A stretch of 11,183 nucleotides of DNA from an uncultured Hyphomicrobiales bacterium (lineage in GTDB: Bacteria > Pseudomonadota > Alphaproteobacteria > Rhizobiales > Aestuariivirgaceae), in the NCBI GenBank assembly GCA_903930095.1, contig CAIYXE010000486.1, positions 1 through 11,183 on the forward strand, given 5' to 3'. Shown in pieces: positions 1 through 6,738 of the stretch; positions within the stretch are counted from its first letter, which is position 1; each line of letters opens with the position of its first letter. The notes under the pieces were generated by a model. That model was not told the origin of the DNA. It saw only the letters and a list, made by a program, of their open reading frames with translations, and searched no databases. The position numbers were made by a program, and so were the translations under genes.

Positions 1-357
1 CAGCAGCAGCATGGCGAAGGCTAGCCCCGCGATGATCCAGCGCAGGACCAGCGGATCTGCATGGTTGAGGACGAGTGTGCCGAGCGGCACGCCCGCGGCA
101 GCACCCGCGGCCATGAGGGCCACATCCTTCCGGCGTGCCAGCTTCCAGGCCTGCGGCAGGAAGCCCAGCGACAGGAGGCCGTCTGCCACCAGCAGCACGG
201 GCGCTGCAAGCGCCGGTGTGACCAGGGCGCTTGCCGCTGGCATGAAGATCAGCGCAGCACCAAAACCGGAGAACCCGCGCGCCAGCCCGGCCACCCCGGC
301 GACCAGAATGGTGAGGAAAAGCGTCGTTGTGCTGAAGGCGTCGAAAAGGGCGGTCAC
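1..357 (-). CDS. TSUP (TauE/SafE-like) membrane permease, N-terminal part
   Basis: This is the first 119 codons of a membrane protein; its C-terminal part lies beyond the left window edge. The translation begins MTALFDAFSTTTLFLTILVA and continues with a GLARGFSGFGAAL stretch, a glycine-rich pattern typical of the sulfite exporter TauE/SafE (TSUP) family in the first helix and loop. Further hydrophobic segments follow near residues 31-60 and 78-92, and another begins near residue 105. Family members move small anions such as sulfite, sulfoacetate or other organosulfonates across the inner membrane; the substrate here cannot be told. The start is taken as GTG at 355-357, because the nearest upstream ATG is in another frame; no strong ribosome binding site is visible. 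The gene lies 65 bp downstream of pckA on the same strand, with a small hairpin between them, so co-transcription by read-through is possible. Family assignment is fairly firm, function is not. Confidence 0.72.
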   Translation of the reverse strand, partial: MTALFDAFSTTTLFLTILVAGVAGLARGFSGFGAALIFMPAASALVTPALAAPVLLVADGLLSLGFLPQAWKLARRKDVALMAAGAAAGVPLGTLVLNHADPLVLRWIIAGLAFAMLLL

Positions 358-375
358 GGGAGATCCGGAAGAGGT

Positions 376-397
376 GCCGGGCTTCCATGAGCCCGGC
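376..397 (-). terminator. 8-bp hairpin between pckA and the TSUP gene
   Basis: Positions 376-383 (GCCGGGCT) and 390-397 (AGCCCGGC) are exact inverted repeats around a 6-nt loop, giving a GC-rich 8-bp stem 26 bp after the pckA stop codon. No run of T follows on the minus strand, so it is not a textbook intrinsic terminator. It may act as a weak terminator or as a 3' end stabiliser of pckA mRNA. Confidence 0.4.
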
Positions 398-422
398 CCG
401 CCTCCGGCGCAAGCCCTTCCGC

Positions 423-2030
423 CTATTCTGCGGCGATCTGGGCCGTGGGGCTTGCAGCCCTCACATCGGCCTCCACCATGGCTTCGAACTTCGCAAAATT
501 CGTCACGAACATGCCGACGAGCTTGCGGGCCATGGCATCATAGGCGGGTTTATCGCGCCAGGTCTCGCGCGGGTCGAGAATCTTGTGGTCGACGCCATCG
601 ACGCGCAGGGGCACGGCGAAGCCGAAATGCCGGTCGATGCGCATTGGCGCGTTGTCGAGGCGGCCTTCGAGGGCCGCGTTGAGGAGGCTGCGCGTCACCT
701 GGATCGGCATGCGGTGGCCCTCGCCATAGGCGCCTCCCGTCCAGCCGGTGTTCACCAGCCAGCAGGACACGCCATGCCTGGCAATGAGTGCCCGCAGCAG
801 GTTGCCGTAGACGCCAGGCGCGCGCGGAATGAAGGGAGCACCAAAGCAGGTGGAGAAGGTGGCCTGCGGCTCGGTGACGCCGCGCTCCGTGCCCGCGACC
901 TTCGCGGTGTATCCCGACAGGAAGTGATACATGGCCTGCGCCGGGGTGAGCTTCGCGATGGGCGGCAGCACACCGAATGCGTCGGCCGTCAGCATCACGA
1001 TGGTCCTGGGGATGGGCGCGGTGCCGGTCCGGCTGGCGTTGGCGATGGCGGACAGCGGATAGGCGGCGCGCGTGTTCTCGGTGAGCGACCCGTCGTTGAG
1101 GTCGAGCCTCCGGGTGTGGGGGTCGATCGTCACATTCTCGAGCACCGTGCCCCACATCTCGGTGGTGGCATGAATCTGCGGCTCGGCCTCCTTCGACAGC
1201 TTGATGACCTTGGCGTAGCAGCCGCCCTCGAAATTGAAGAGGCCGTTCTCCGACCAGCCATGCTCGTCGTCGCCGATCAGCGTGCGCGAGGGATCGGCGG
1301 ACAGCGTGGTCTTGCCGGTGCCCGAAAGGCCGAAGAAGACGGCGCTGTCACCCCTGGGGCCCATGTTGGCCGAGCAGTGCATGGGCATGACGCCCCGTGC
1401 GGGCAGCAGATCGTTCAGCACGGTGAACACCGCCTTCTTCATTTCGCCCGCATATTGCGTGCCGCCAATGAGCACGAGGCCGTTCGTGAGATCGATGGCG
1501 ATCACCGTCTGGCTGGACGTGCCGTGGCGGGCGGGATCAGCCCGGAAGGAGGGCAGATTGACGATGGTGAGACGTGGCGTGAAGCCCGTGCGGTCCTCCG
1601 GCACGATCAGCAGGTGCTGGATGAACAGCGCGTGCCAGGCGAACTCGGTGATGACACGGACGGGCAGCCGGTGGGCGGGGTCGGCCCCGCCGGCCAGGTC
1701 CTGGACATGGAGGTTCTTCAGCCTGGCATGGACCATGAAGTCCTTGCGGAGCGTCTCGAAGGCCTCCCGGCTCATCGCCCTGTTGTTGTCCCACCAGATC
1801 GTGTGTTCGGTGGTGTCGTCGCGCACGATGAACTTGTCGTTGGGGCTGCGGCCGGTGTGCGGGCCGGTGGTGACGGCAAGGCCGCCGCCCTCCGCCACCA
1901 GTCCCTCGCCCCTCGCCACCGCGTCCTGGTAGAGCACGGGTGCTGGGGCATTCCACGACAGCTTGCCCACCCAGGTCAGGCCAAGATCGGCAAGTTCGGC
2001 ACGGAGGAGGGCATCAGTTGCTGTGTCCAT
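423..2030 (-). CDS. pckA: Phosphoenolpyruvate carboxykinase (ATP)
   Basis: This 535-residue cytoplasmic enzyme converts oxaloacetate and ATP to phosphoenolpyruvate, CO2 and ADP, the first committed step of gluconeogenesis from C4 acids. The length matches the ATP-dependent family. Diagnostic sites are visible: the substrate-binding [10 protein letters not shown] with Arg61, the [11 protein letters not shown] segment with Tyr193 and Lys199, metal ligand His218 in MHCSAN, the P-loop GLSGTGKTT at 234-242, the LIGDDEHGW metal/kinase-2 motif with Asp255, and Arg321 in ENTRAAYP. The start at 2028-2030 has AGGAG six bases upstream. A sigma-70-like promoter and an AT-rich repeat block lie upstream. 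In rhizobia pckA sits beside chvI, and in Agrobacterium it is known to be acid-induced through ChvG/ChvI. Here a HugZ-like gene stands between the two. Identification is very secure. Confidence 0.97.
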   Translation of the reverse strand: MDTATDALLRAELADLGLTWVGKLSWNAPAPVLYQDAVARGEGLVAEGGGLAVTTGPHTGRSPNDKFIVRDDTTEHTIWWDNNRAMSREAFETLRKDFMVHARLKNLHVQDLAGGADPAHRLPVRVITEFAWHALFIQHLLIVPEDRTGFTPRLTIVNLPSFRADPARHGTSSQTVIAIDLTNGLVLIGGTQYAGEMKKAVFTVLNDLLPARGVMPMHCSANMGPRGDSAVFFGLSGTGKTTLSADPSRTLIGDDEHGWSENGLFNFEGGCYAKVIKLSKEAEPQIHATTEMWGTVLENVTIDPHTRRLDLNDGSLTENTRAAYPLSAIANASRTGTAPIPRTIVMLTADAFGVLPPIAKLTPAQAMYHFLSGYTAKVAGTERGVTEPQATFSTCFGAPFIPRAPGVYGNLLRALIARHGVSCWLVNTGWTGGAYGEGHRMPIQVTRSLLNAALEGRLDNAPMRIDRHFGFAVPLRVDGVDHKILDPRETWRDKPAYDAMARKLVGMFVTNFAKFEAMVEADVRAASPTAQIAAE

Positions 2031-2056
2031 CGGGTGCTCCTGTGTCTGGATGCACG

Positions 2057-2086
2057 AGTGTAGAGACCGGCCTTTGGATCCTGCAA
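2057..2086 (-). promoter_or_regulatory. Candidate sigma-70 promoter of pckA
   Basis: Read on the minus strand, TTGCAG (2081-2086) is followed after 18 bases by TACACT (2057-2062), a fair match to the -35 and -10 consensus. Transcription would start near 2050, giving a leader of about 20 bases before the pckA start codon. Assigned by eye from consensus matches only. Confidence 0.4.
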
Positions 2087-2093
2087 GGAAAAA

Positions 2094-2143
2094 ATGATTG
2101 TAAAGCTGATTTTACATCATGATTGTGCGGTATCGTACATCAT
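2094..2143. repeat. AT-rich block with short direct and inverted repeats upstream of pckA
   Basis: Within otherwise GC-rich DNA this stretch is AT-rich and repetitive. ATGATTGT occurs at 2094-2101 and 2119-2126 (25-bp period). TACATCAT occurs at 2113-2120 and 2136-2143 (23-bp period). TGTAAA at 2099-2104 and TTTACA at 2111-2116 form an inverted repeat with a 6-bp spacer. The block lies just upstream of the candidate pckA -35 box, where an activator or repressor would bind. Which regulator, if any, uses it is unknown; ChvI is one candidate because its gene is close by and pckA is a known ChvG/ChvI-linked gene in Agrobacterium. Confidence 0.4.
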
Positions 2144-2159
2144 TTACTGAGTGGAGAAC

Positions 2160-2870
2160 CTAGGTTCCTGTCTGCCGGCCCAGATCAGCCAGGAGCTTGC
2201 GAAGTGTCCCCGCCTTGTAGACGGGCGTGGAAAACGGCAGGCGCAGGACCTCCTCACCGCGGCGCAGATCGGCGCCGTCCGTGTCGATTCCGGCGATTTT
2301 CCAGCCGCCGGGGCTGGCGCCGAGTAGCCGTGAGGCATAACGCTGGATGGCATCCTCATGGTCCTCGTTCATATGCGCGATGGCACCCTCCTCCAGCGCC
2401 GGCATCTCATCGGCTGAGGGAAACATCTCATCCGCCGGGATGGTCTCGATCCGGCCAAAGCCCGCAACCGCATGGGCCCGTTCCGGCACCATGCGCCAGA
2501 AGGCGAAGTCAGCGAAACCGGCGTAGAGTTCCGCGGCGGGGTGGCGGGCCAGGTAACGGCGGCGGAGTGCTGCCTCGTCAGACTTCACGAAGCGGCCCAT
2601 CACGCTCACCCGCGGGCCCGTCAGCGCATCCCCCGAGGCCGGTACCTCGGCGACCATGAGGCTTGCCCTTGGGTCAGCCACCAGGTTTCTGGTGTGCCAG
2701 GCGAGGGTGGAAATCAGGAGCAGGGGCATTCCCTGCACATCCGTCGCCACATTCACCAGCGAGGCATAGGGAATGCCATCATCGGCATTGAGTGTGGCGA
2801 GCGTTGCCGTCCGCGCCCTCCGCAGAAGGTTGCGGGCCTCCCCGGCACTGAAACTTCTCCGTTCATTCAT
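2160..2870 (-). CDS. HugZ-like pyridoxamine 5'-phosphate oxidase-fold protein with DUF2470
   Basis: A 236-residue protein of the split-barrel flavin/heme family. Residues about 10-140 form the PNPOx-like barrel, with the family pattern STLAWHTRNL (His59) and a closing AGFGRIETIPA segment near 136-146. Residues about 158-232 form a DUF2470-type C-terminal domain, recognisable by AHMNEDHEDAIQRYA (His166, His171). The same two-domain layout occurs in HugZ/HutZ heme-utilisation proteins, some of which degrade heme, but many homologues have no known substrate, and the C-terminal heme-ligand tail of HugZ is not evident here. The start is taken at ATG 2868-2870, since the reading frame upstream encodes a non-family, low-similarity extension through the intergenic gap. 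The ribosome site is weak. It is transcribed away from chvI and toward pckA, with 129 bp before the pckA start. No other iron or heme gene is in the window, so a heme role is only an inference. Confidence 0.82.
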   Translation of the reverse strand: MNERRSFSAGEARNLLRRARTATLATLNADDGIPYASLVNVATDVQGMPLLLISTLAWHTRNLVADPRASLMVAEVPASGDALTGPRVSVMGRFVKSDEAALRRRYLARHPAAELYAGFADFAFWRMVPERAHAVAGFGRIETIPADEMFPSADEMPALEEGAIAHMNEDHEDAIQRYASRLLGASPGGWKIAGIDTDGADLRRGEEVLRLPFSTPVYKAGTLRKLLADLGRQTGT

Positions 2871-2967
2871 GTTCACATCTCGCAATTGTGCAGGCAAGCA
2901 CTTATCATCTATGCCACATTTTGTTCCAGTTCCGCCCCTAGTGCCAAAGGAAGGACACAGTTGAAGG
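2871..2967. promoter_or_regulatory. Divergent promoter region between HugZ-like gene and chvI
   Basis: This 97-bp gap separates two divergently transcribed genes, so it must hold the promoter of the HugZ-like gene and probably that of the chvI cluster. It is less GC-rich than the flanking genes. A possible minus-strand promoter is TTGGCA followed after 17 bases by an ACAAAA-type box; a plus-strand one would be TTGTGC followed after 17 bases by CTATGC. Both are weak matches. GTGC and GCAC flank a 6-bp spacer just after the plus-strand TTGTGC box's TT, a possible small operator. No clear iron-regulator box was found. Confidence 0.35.
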
Positions 2968-3678
2968 ATGAACAAGAAGATGCCAACGATCGCGCTGGTC
3001 GACGACGACCGCAACATTCTGACATCTGTGGGCATGGCGCTCGAGAACGAGGGCTACAGCGTTCAGAAATACAATGACGGCGCCGCGGCCCTGCAGGGCC
3101 TGCAGGACAATCCCCCCGACATGGCCATCTTCGACATCAAGATGCCGCGCATGGACGGCATGGAGTTGCTCCGCCGCATCCGCCAGAAATCAGACCTGCC
3201 GGTGATCTTCCTCACCTCCAAGGACGACGAGATCGACGAACTCTTCGGCCTCAAGATGGGAGCCGACGACTTCATCAAGAAGCCCTTCTCGCAGCGGCTC
3301 CTCGTCGAGCGCGTCAAGGCCGTCATGCGCCGCGTGGTGAACCGCGACGTGACCCAGACCCCGCAGGAGGCCGCCAAGGTCATCGAGCGCGGCAAGCTGG
3401 CCATGGACCCGGACCGCCACTCCTGCACCTGGGATGGCAAGCCCGTGACGCTGACAGTCACCGAATTCCTGATCCTCCAGTCGCTTGCCCAGCGCCCCGG
3501 CATCGTCAAGAGCCGCGATGCGCTGATGGATGCGGCCTATGACGACCAGGTCTATGTCGACGACCGCACGATCGACAGCCACATCAAGCGGCTGCGCAAG
3601 AAGTTCAACGCGGTCGATGCCGAATTCGACGGCATTGAAACGCTCTACGGCGTGGGCTACCGCTTCAAGGAGCAATAG
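2968..3678 (+). CDS. chvI: Two-component response regulator ChvI (OmpR family)
   Basis: A 236-residue DNA-binding response regulator, partner of ChvG. The receiver domain spans about residues 6-122, with acidic residues Asp12-14, phospho-acceptor Asp56 in [12 protein letters not shown], Thr83 in FLTSKDDE and Lys105 in KKPFSQR. The winged-helix OmpR-type domain covers about 139-234 and ends in the typical [15 protein letters not shown] and GVGYRF motifs. The sequence from [16 protein letters not shown] onward closely follows rhizobial ChvI, the regulator of acid response, exopolysaccharide, motility and host invasion. Two starts are possible: ATG 2968 (used) and ATG 2980, which would remove four residues and match the N terminus I recall for rhizobial ChvI. 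GGAAGGA or GAAGGA lie 11-12 bases upstream of each. It is the first gene of the plus-strand cluster. Confidence 0.95.
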   Translation: MNKKMPTIALVDDDRNILTSVGMALENEGYSVQKYNDGAAALQGLQDNPPDMAIFDIKMPRMDGMELLRRIRQKSDLPVIFLTSKDDEIDELFGLKMGADDFIKKPFSQRLLVERVKAVMRRVVNRDVTQTPQEAAKVIERGKLAMDPDRHSCTWDGKPVTLTVTEFLILQSLAQRPGIVKSRDALMDAAYDDQVYVDDRTIDSHIKRLRKKFNAVDAEFDGIETLYGVGYRFKEQ

Positions 3679-3696
3679 GAGGGCCAGCGACGGCCC
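3677..3696 (+). other. Ribosome site plus small hairpin at the chvI-chvG junction
   Basis: AGGAGGG at 3677-3683 overlaps the chvI stop codon and is the only strong Shine-Dalgarno sequence near chvG, yet it lies 21 bases before the chvG ATG at 3705. GGGCC (3681-3685) and GGCCC (3692-3696) can pair around a 6-nt loop between them. The stem would either mask part of the ribosome site or shorten its effective distance to the start codon, so it may tune ChvG translation relative to ChvI. This is a structural inference from a 5-bp stem. Confidence 0.3.
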
Positions 3697-3704
3697 AGAC
3701 CCCG

Positions 3705-5501
3705 ATGCTTGACAGGGTGACGCCTCCCGAGACCGCCGACCGTGCCGACGCCGATGAATCGGCTGAGGCGGCGGCAAGGGATTCTGCGCCGCCGAAGGCC
3801 GCCTGGTTCCGCAGGCTGGCGCCGCAGCGGCTCACCACGCGCATCGTTCTTCTGAACCTGCTTGGCCTCATCATCCTGGTGGCCGGCATCCTCTACTTCA
3901 ACCAGTTCCGCCAGGGGCTGATCGATGCGCGGGTGCAGAGCCTCACCACGCAGGCGCAGATCATCGCCGCGGCCGTGGCGGGCTCGGCCACCGTCGACAC
4001 CGGTTCGATCGTCATCGATCCCGACTCGCTGGCCGACAGCAACGAGGAGGTTCTGACCTATGACGATCAGACCCAGAGCCTCGACTTTCCGGTCGACCCC
4101 GAAACTGCGGGGCCGGTGCTGAAGCGGCTGCTCGCCAACACCACGGTCAGGGCCCGCATCATCGACAAGGACGGCAACCTCATCGTCGACAGCCGCTTTC
4201 TCTATTCGCGCGGCGACATCGTGCAATCCGACCTGCCGCCGCTCGACCCGTCTGCGCAGGGCTTCAGCCCGCTGGCGCTGTGGAACAGGCTGGTGACCTG
4301 GACCTTCAGCTACGACTATCCCAAGCAGATCGAATACAGCCTCGACAACGGCCGCGACTTCCCCGAGGTCGTCGCCGCGCTGAACGGCGCCAAGGTCAGT
4401 CTCGTCCGCCTCAATGACCGCGGCCAGATCATCGTGCTCGTCGCCGTTCCGGTCCAGCGCTTCCGCGCCGTGCTGGGCGCGCTCGTGCTCTCCACCACCG
4501 GCGGCGAGATCGACGGCGTGCTGCGCGCCGAGCGCCAGGTGGTGCTGATGACCTTCGGCTTCGTGGCGCTGGTGACCATGCTGCTCTCCACGCTCCTCGC
4601 CTCAACCATCGCGCTGCCGCTTCGAAAGCTTGCGGCGGCCGCCGAGCGGGTGCGCCGCGGCATCAACAAGCGCGTCGAGATTCCCGACTTCTCCTCGCGC
4701 GGCGACGAGATCGGCGATCTCTCGGGCGCCGTCCGCGACATGACCAACGCCCTTTACAACCGCATCGCCGCCATCGAGGCCTTCGCCGCGGATGTGAGCC
4801 ACGAGCTGAAGAACCCGCTCACCTCGCTCCGCAGCGCGGTCGAGACACTAGCCTATGCCAAGACGCCGGAGCAGCGCGAACGGCTGATCGACATCGTGAA
4901 GCATGACGTGAAGCGGCTCGACCGCCTGATCACCGACATTTCCGACGCCTCACGGCTCGATGCCGAACTGGCGCGCGGCGAGGCGCAGGCCTTCGACCTG
5001 TCCAAGCTCCTCGAAACGATCGTGAGCTACGCCAACGACACCCGCAAGGAGGACCAGGCCGAGGTCACCTTCGAGATTGCCATGCCGCCTCCTGGCATGG
5101 ACCGCGCCAGGGCCTATGGGGTGATGGGGCATGACTCGCGCCTGGGCCAGGTGGTGCGCAACCTGATCGACAATGCACGCTCCTTCACCCGTCCCGGCAC
5201 CAGGCTGGCGGTGCGCGTGCGCCGTGTCGGCGCCGAGGTCGAGTTCCGCGTCGATGATTGCGGACCCGGCATCCGCCCCGACAATCTGGAGCGCGTGTTC
5301 GAGCGCTTCTACACCGACCGGCCGGAGGGAAGCTTCGGTTCCAACTCCGGTCTGGGCCTGTCGATCTCCAAGCAGATTGTGGATGCACACCGCGGCCGCA
5401 TCTGGGCCGAGAACCGCTATGGCAAGGCGGGCGAGGACGGCGAGAAGCCGGTGCTCGGCGCGCGCTTCGTCGTGCGCATTCCGGCGGCGGCCGATGCATG
5501 A
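3705..5501 (+). CDS. chvG: Sensor histidine kinase ChvG (ExoS)
   Basis: A 598-residue inner-membrane histidine kinase that phosphorylates ChvI in response to acid and envelope conditions. A long, alanine- and acid-rich cytoplasmic N terminus (about 1-45) precedes transmembrane helix 1 (about 46-66). A periplasmic sensor region of roughly 210 residues follows, then helix 2 (about 279-304) and a HAMP linker (about 305-355). The H-box FAADVSHELKNPL carries the autophosphorylated His366. The ATP-binding domain shows the N-box VRNLIDNAR (Asn486, Asn490), G1 box VDDCGPGI (517-523) and G2 box GSNSGLGLSI (545-554). Length and layout fit ChvG/ExoS. In Sinorhizobium the periplasmic inhibitor ExoR controls this kinase; no exoR gene is in the window. 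It lies 26 bp after chvI and its end overlaps hprK. The ATG used is preceded by a distant ribosome site. Confidence 0.95.
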   Translation: MLDRVTPPETADRADADESAEAAARDSAPPKAAWFRRLAPQRLTTRIVLLNLLGLIILVAGILYFNQFRQGLIDARVQSLTTQAQIIAAAVAGSATVDTGSIVIDPDSLADSNEEVLTYDDQTQSLDFPVDPETAGPVLKRLLANTTVRARIIDKDGNLIVDSRFLYSRGDIVQSDLPPLDPSAQGFSPLALWNRLVTWTFSYDYPKQIEYSLDNGRDFPEVVAALNGAKVSLVRLNDRGQIIVLVAVPVQRFRAVLGALVLSTTGGEIDGVLRAERQVVLMTFGFVALVTMLLSTLLASTIALPLRKLAAAAERVRRGINKRVEIPDFSSRGDEIGDLSGAVRDMTNALYNRIAAIEAFAADVSHELKNPLTSLRSAVETLAYAKTPEQRERLIDIVKHDVKRLDRLITDISDASRLDAELARGEAQAFDLSKLLETIVSYANDTRKEDQAEVTFEIAMPPPGMDRARAYGVMGHDSRLGQVVRNLIDNARSFTRPGTRLAVRVRRVGAEVEFRVDDCGPGIRPDNLERVFERFYTDRPEGSFGSNSGLGLSISKQIVDAHRGRIWAENRYGKAGEDGEKPVLGARFVVRIPAAADA

Positions 5502-5958
5502 GGAGGCGCTCATCCACGGGACCTGCCTTGCCATCGGGGATGACGGCGTGCTGCTTCTCGGCGCGCCCGGATCCGGCAAGTCTGACCTGGCGCTGCGCCT
5601 GATCGATGCCGCCGGCATGGGCCTCTCCGGAGTGGCCCGCGGTGCGCGGCTGGTGGCGGATGACCAGGTGGCTGTCCGCCGTGCGGATGGCAGGCTGATC
5701 GCCTCTGCCCCGCAGGCGCTCGCCGGCAAGATGGAAATCCGCGGCATCGGCATCGTCGCTATCGCGCCGCAGGCTCATGCCACGCTTCGGCTTGCGGTGC
5801 GGCTGACGCCCGCCGCGGAGATCGAGCGCCTGCCGGACCTGGCGCGGGCGCGCATGGAGATCCTCGGCATCGCCATTGCGCTGGTGCTGATCGACCCCGA
5901 AAAGGCCTCGGCACCCGCCAGGATCCGCGCCGCGCTTGACCATTTTTCCGGGGGGTGA
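5494..5958 (+). CDS. hprK: Short HPr kinase/phosphorylase
   Basis: A 154-residue HPr serine kinase, expected to phosphorylate, and possibly dephosphorylate, a serine of HPr in response to metabolic state. It holds the P-loop GAPGSGKS (23-30), LVADDQV near 53-59 (equivalent of the family's LVGDD segment) and EIRGIGI at 81-87, the HprK signature. It lacks the N-terminal domain of the about 310-residue Firmicutes enzymes, as is normal for alphaproteobacterial HprK. The ATG at 5494 lies inside the end of chvG, overlapping it by 8 bp, which suggests translational coupling; an open frame continues upstream but only as a shadow of chvG. The likely substrate, HPr with Ser52, is encoded two genes downstream. 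In this class HprK is thought to link the PTS phosphorylation state to transport and cell-envelope regulation. Confidence 0.93.
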   Translation: MHEEALIHGTCLAIGDDGVLLLGAPGSGKSDLALRLIDAAGMGLSGVARGARLVADDQVAVRRADGRLIASAPQALAGKMEIRGIGIVAIAPQAHATLRLAVRLTPAAEIERLPDLARARMEILGIAIALVLIDPEKASAPARIRAALDHFSGG

Positions 5959-6036
5959 ATGCGTGTTGCATCGCAACCGGGTTAGAGGCATTGTGCGCCA
6001 CCCTGAACGGAAACGACGCGGAGCTTCACTCTTACC
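5959..6036 (+). promoter_or_regulatory. 78-bp hprK-EIIA gap with a small palindrome
   Basis: This is the largest spacer inside the plus-strand cluster. It contains GTTGC-ATC-GCAAC (5965-5977), a perfect 5-bp inverted repeat with a 3-bp centre. TTGCAT within it is followed after 17 bases by CATTGT, a weak promoter-like pair. An internal promoter for the EIIA-HPr pair is therefore possible but unproven; the palindrome could also be a short RNA hairpin. Confidence 0.25.
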
Positions 6037-6435
6037 ATGATCGGACTCGTGCTGGTCACCCATGGCCGCCTGGCGGAGGAGTTCCGCTCGGCGCTGGAGC
6101 ATGTGGTCGGGCCGCAGGCGGCAATCGAGACGGTGGCAATCGGACCTGACGACCGGATGGAAAACCGCCGCGCCGACATCGCCGGCGCCGTGGGCCGGGT
6201 TGACAGTGGTTCGGGTGTGATCATCCTCACCGACATGTTCGGCGGCACGCCCTCCAACCTCGCCATTTCGCTTCTCGAGATCGGCAGGGTCGAGGTGGTG
6301 GCCGGACTGAACCTGCCGATGCTGGTGAAGCTGGCGCGTATCCGCAAGGACTGCCCCCTCGACAAGGCCGCGACTGCCGCGCAGGACGCTGGCCGCAAGT
6401 ACATCAACGTCGCCAGCCAGATACTGGGAGACTGA
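6037..6435 (+). CDS. manX: PTS system mannose-type EIIA domain protein
   Basis: A 132-residue single-domain EIIA of the mannose family. It accepts phosphate from HPr on a histidine, here His9 in LVLVTHGRLAEEF. The segment VIILTDMFGGTPSNLA (about 60-75) is the second family hallmark, lining the active site. No EIIB, EIIC or EIID gene follows, so it cannot be part of a complete sugar transporter here. In alphaproteobacteria this protein works as the end point of a regulatory phosphorelay (PtsP to HPr to EIIA). It is called manX in Sinorhizobium; other names are used elsewhere. The ATG has only a weak GGAG 13 bases upstream. The HPr gene begins 3 bp after its stop, so the two are surely co-transcribed. 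Confidence 0.93.
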   Translation: MIGLVLVTHGRLAEEFRSALEHVVGPQAAIETVAIGPDDRMENRRADIAGAVGRVDSGSGVIILTDMFGGTPSNLAISLLEIGRVEVVAGLNLPMLVKLARIRKDCPLDKAATAAQDAGRKYINVASQILGD

Positions 6436-6438
6436 CGG

Positions 6439-6723
6439 GTGGCGGGCACGGCAACGGGTACGGCGAGGGAACTGGCGATCATCAACCAGCGCGGCCTTCA
6501 TGCCCGCGCATCGGCGAAATTCGTCAAATGCGCGGAGAGCTTCAACGCCGACATCACCGTGAGCCGCGACGGCATGTCGGTGCCGGCGACCTCGATCATG
6601 GGGCTGATGATGCTGGGCGCTGCGATTGGCACCTCGATCTCCGTCGAGGCCCGGGGGCCCGAGGCGGAGGAAGCAATCAGCGCCTTGGCGCAGCTGGTGG
6701 CCAGCAAGTTCGACGAGGAGTGA
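6439..6723 (+). CDS. ptsH: Phosphocarrier protein HPr
   Basis: A 94-residue HPr that carries phosphate from enzyme I to EIIA. The active-site histidine is His21 in INQRGLHARASAKFV, and the regulatory serine is Ser52 in PATSIMGLMML, the site that HprK phosphorylates in other bacteria. The protein has about 7 extra N-terminal residues compared with classical HPr of 85-88 residues. The start is GTG at 6439-6441, supported by GGGAG at 6426-6430, eight bases upstream, inside the end of the EIIA gene. Both His and Ser sites are intact, so the pair HprK-HPr should be functional. Its stop lies 15 bp from the stop of the convergent gene on the other strand; no clear terminator hairpin was seen there. 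Enzyme I is not in the window. Confidence 0.95.
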   Translation: MAGTATGTARELAIINQRGLHARASAKFVKCAESFNADITVSRDGMSVPATSIMGLMMLGAAIGTSISVEARGPEAEEAISALAQLVASKFDEE

Positions 6724-6738
6724 GCAGCCGCCCCCCGC

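Noticed and set aside
387..2063. A 558-codon open frame on the plus strand, fully antisense to pckA
   Set aside because: pckA is certain on the other strand. The antisense translation is rich in G, A, R and H and has no recognisable domain, as expected from GC-rich third codon positions keeping the opposite frame open.
2871..3035. A 55-residue N-terminal extension of the HugZ-like protein, starting at 3035 and containing a hydrophobic stretch
   Set aside because: The extension would overlap the divergent chvI gene and run through the promoter gap. The family-like sequence begins at the ATG at 2868-2870, so the hydrophobic stretch is not a real signal peptide.
5173..5493. An upstream extension of hprK starting at 5173
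   Set aside because: This part overlaps the chvG ATPase domain in another frame and has no similarity to the HprK N-terminal domain; the ATG at 5494 begins the recognisable kinase domain.
5185..6501. A 438-codon open frame on the minus strand across chvG, hprK and EIIA
   Set aside because: It is antisense to three well-identified genes, has a low-complexity arginine-rich translation and no family signature.
6724..6738. A possible terminator between the convergent HPr and LtaS/OpgB-like genes
   Set aside because: Only 15 bp separate the stop codons and no inverted repeat with a usable stem was found there.
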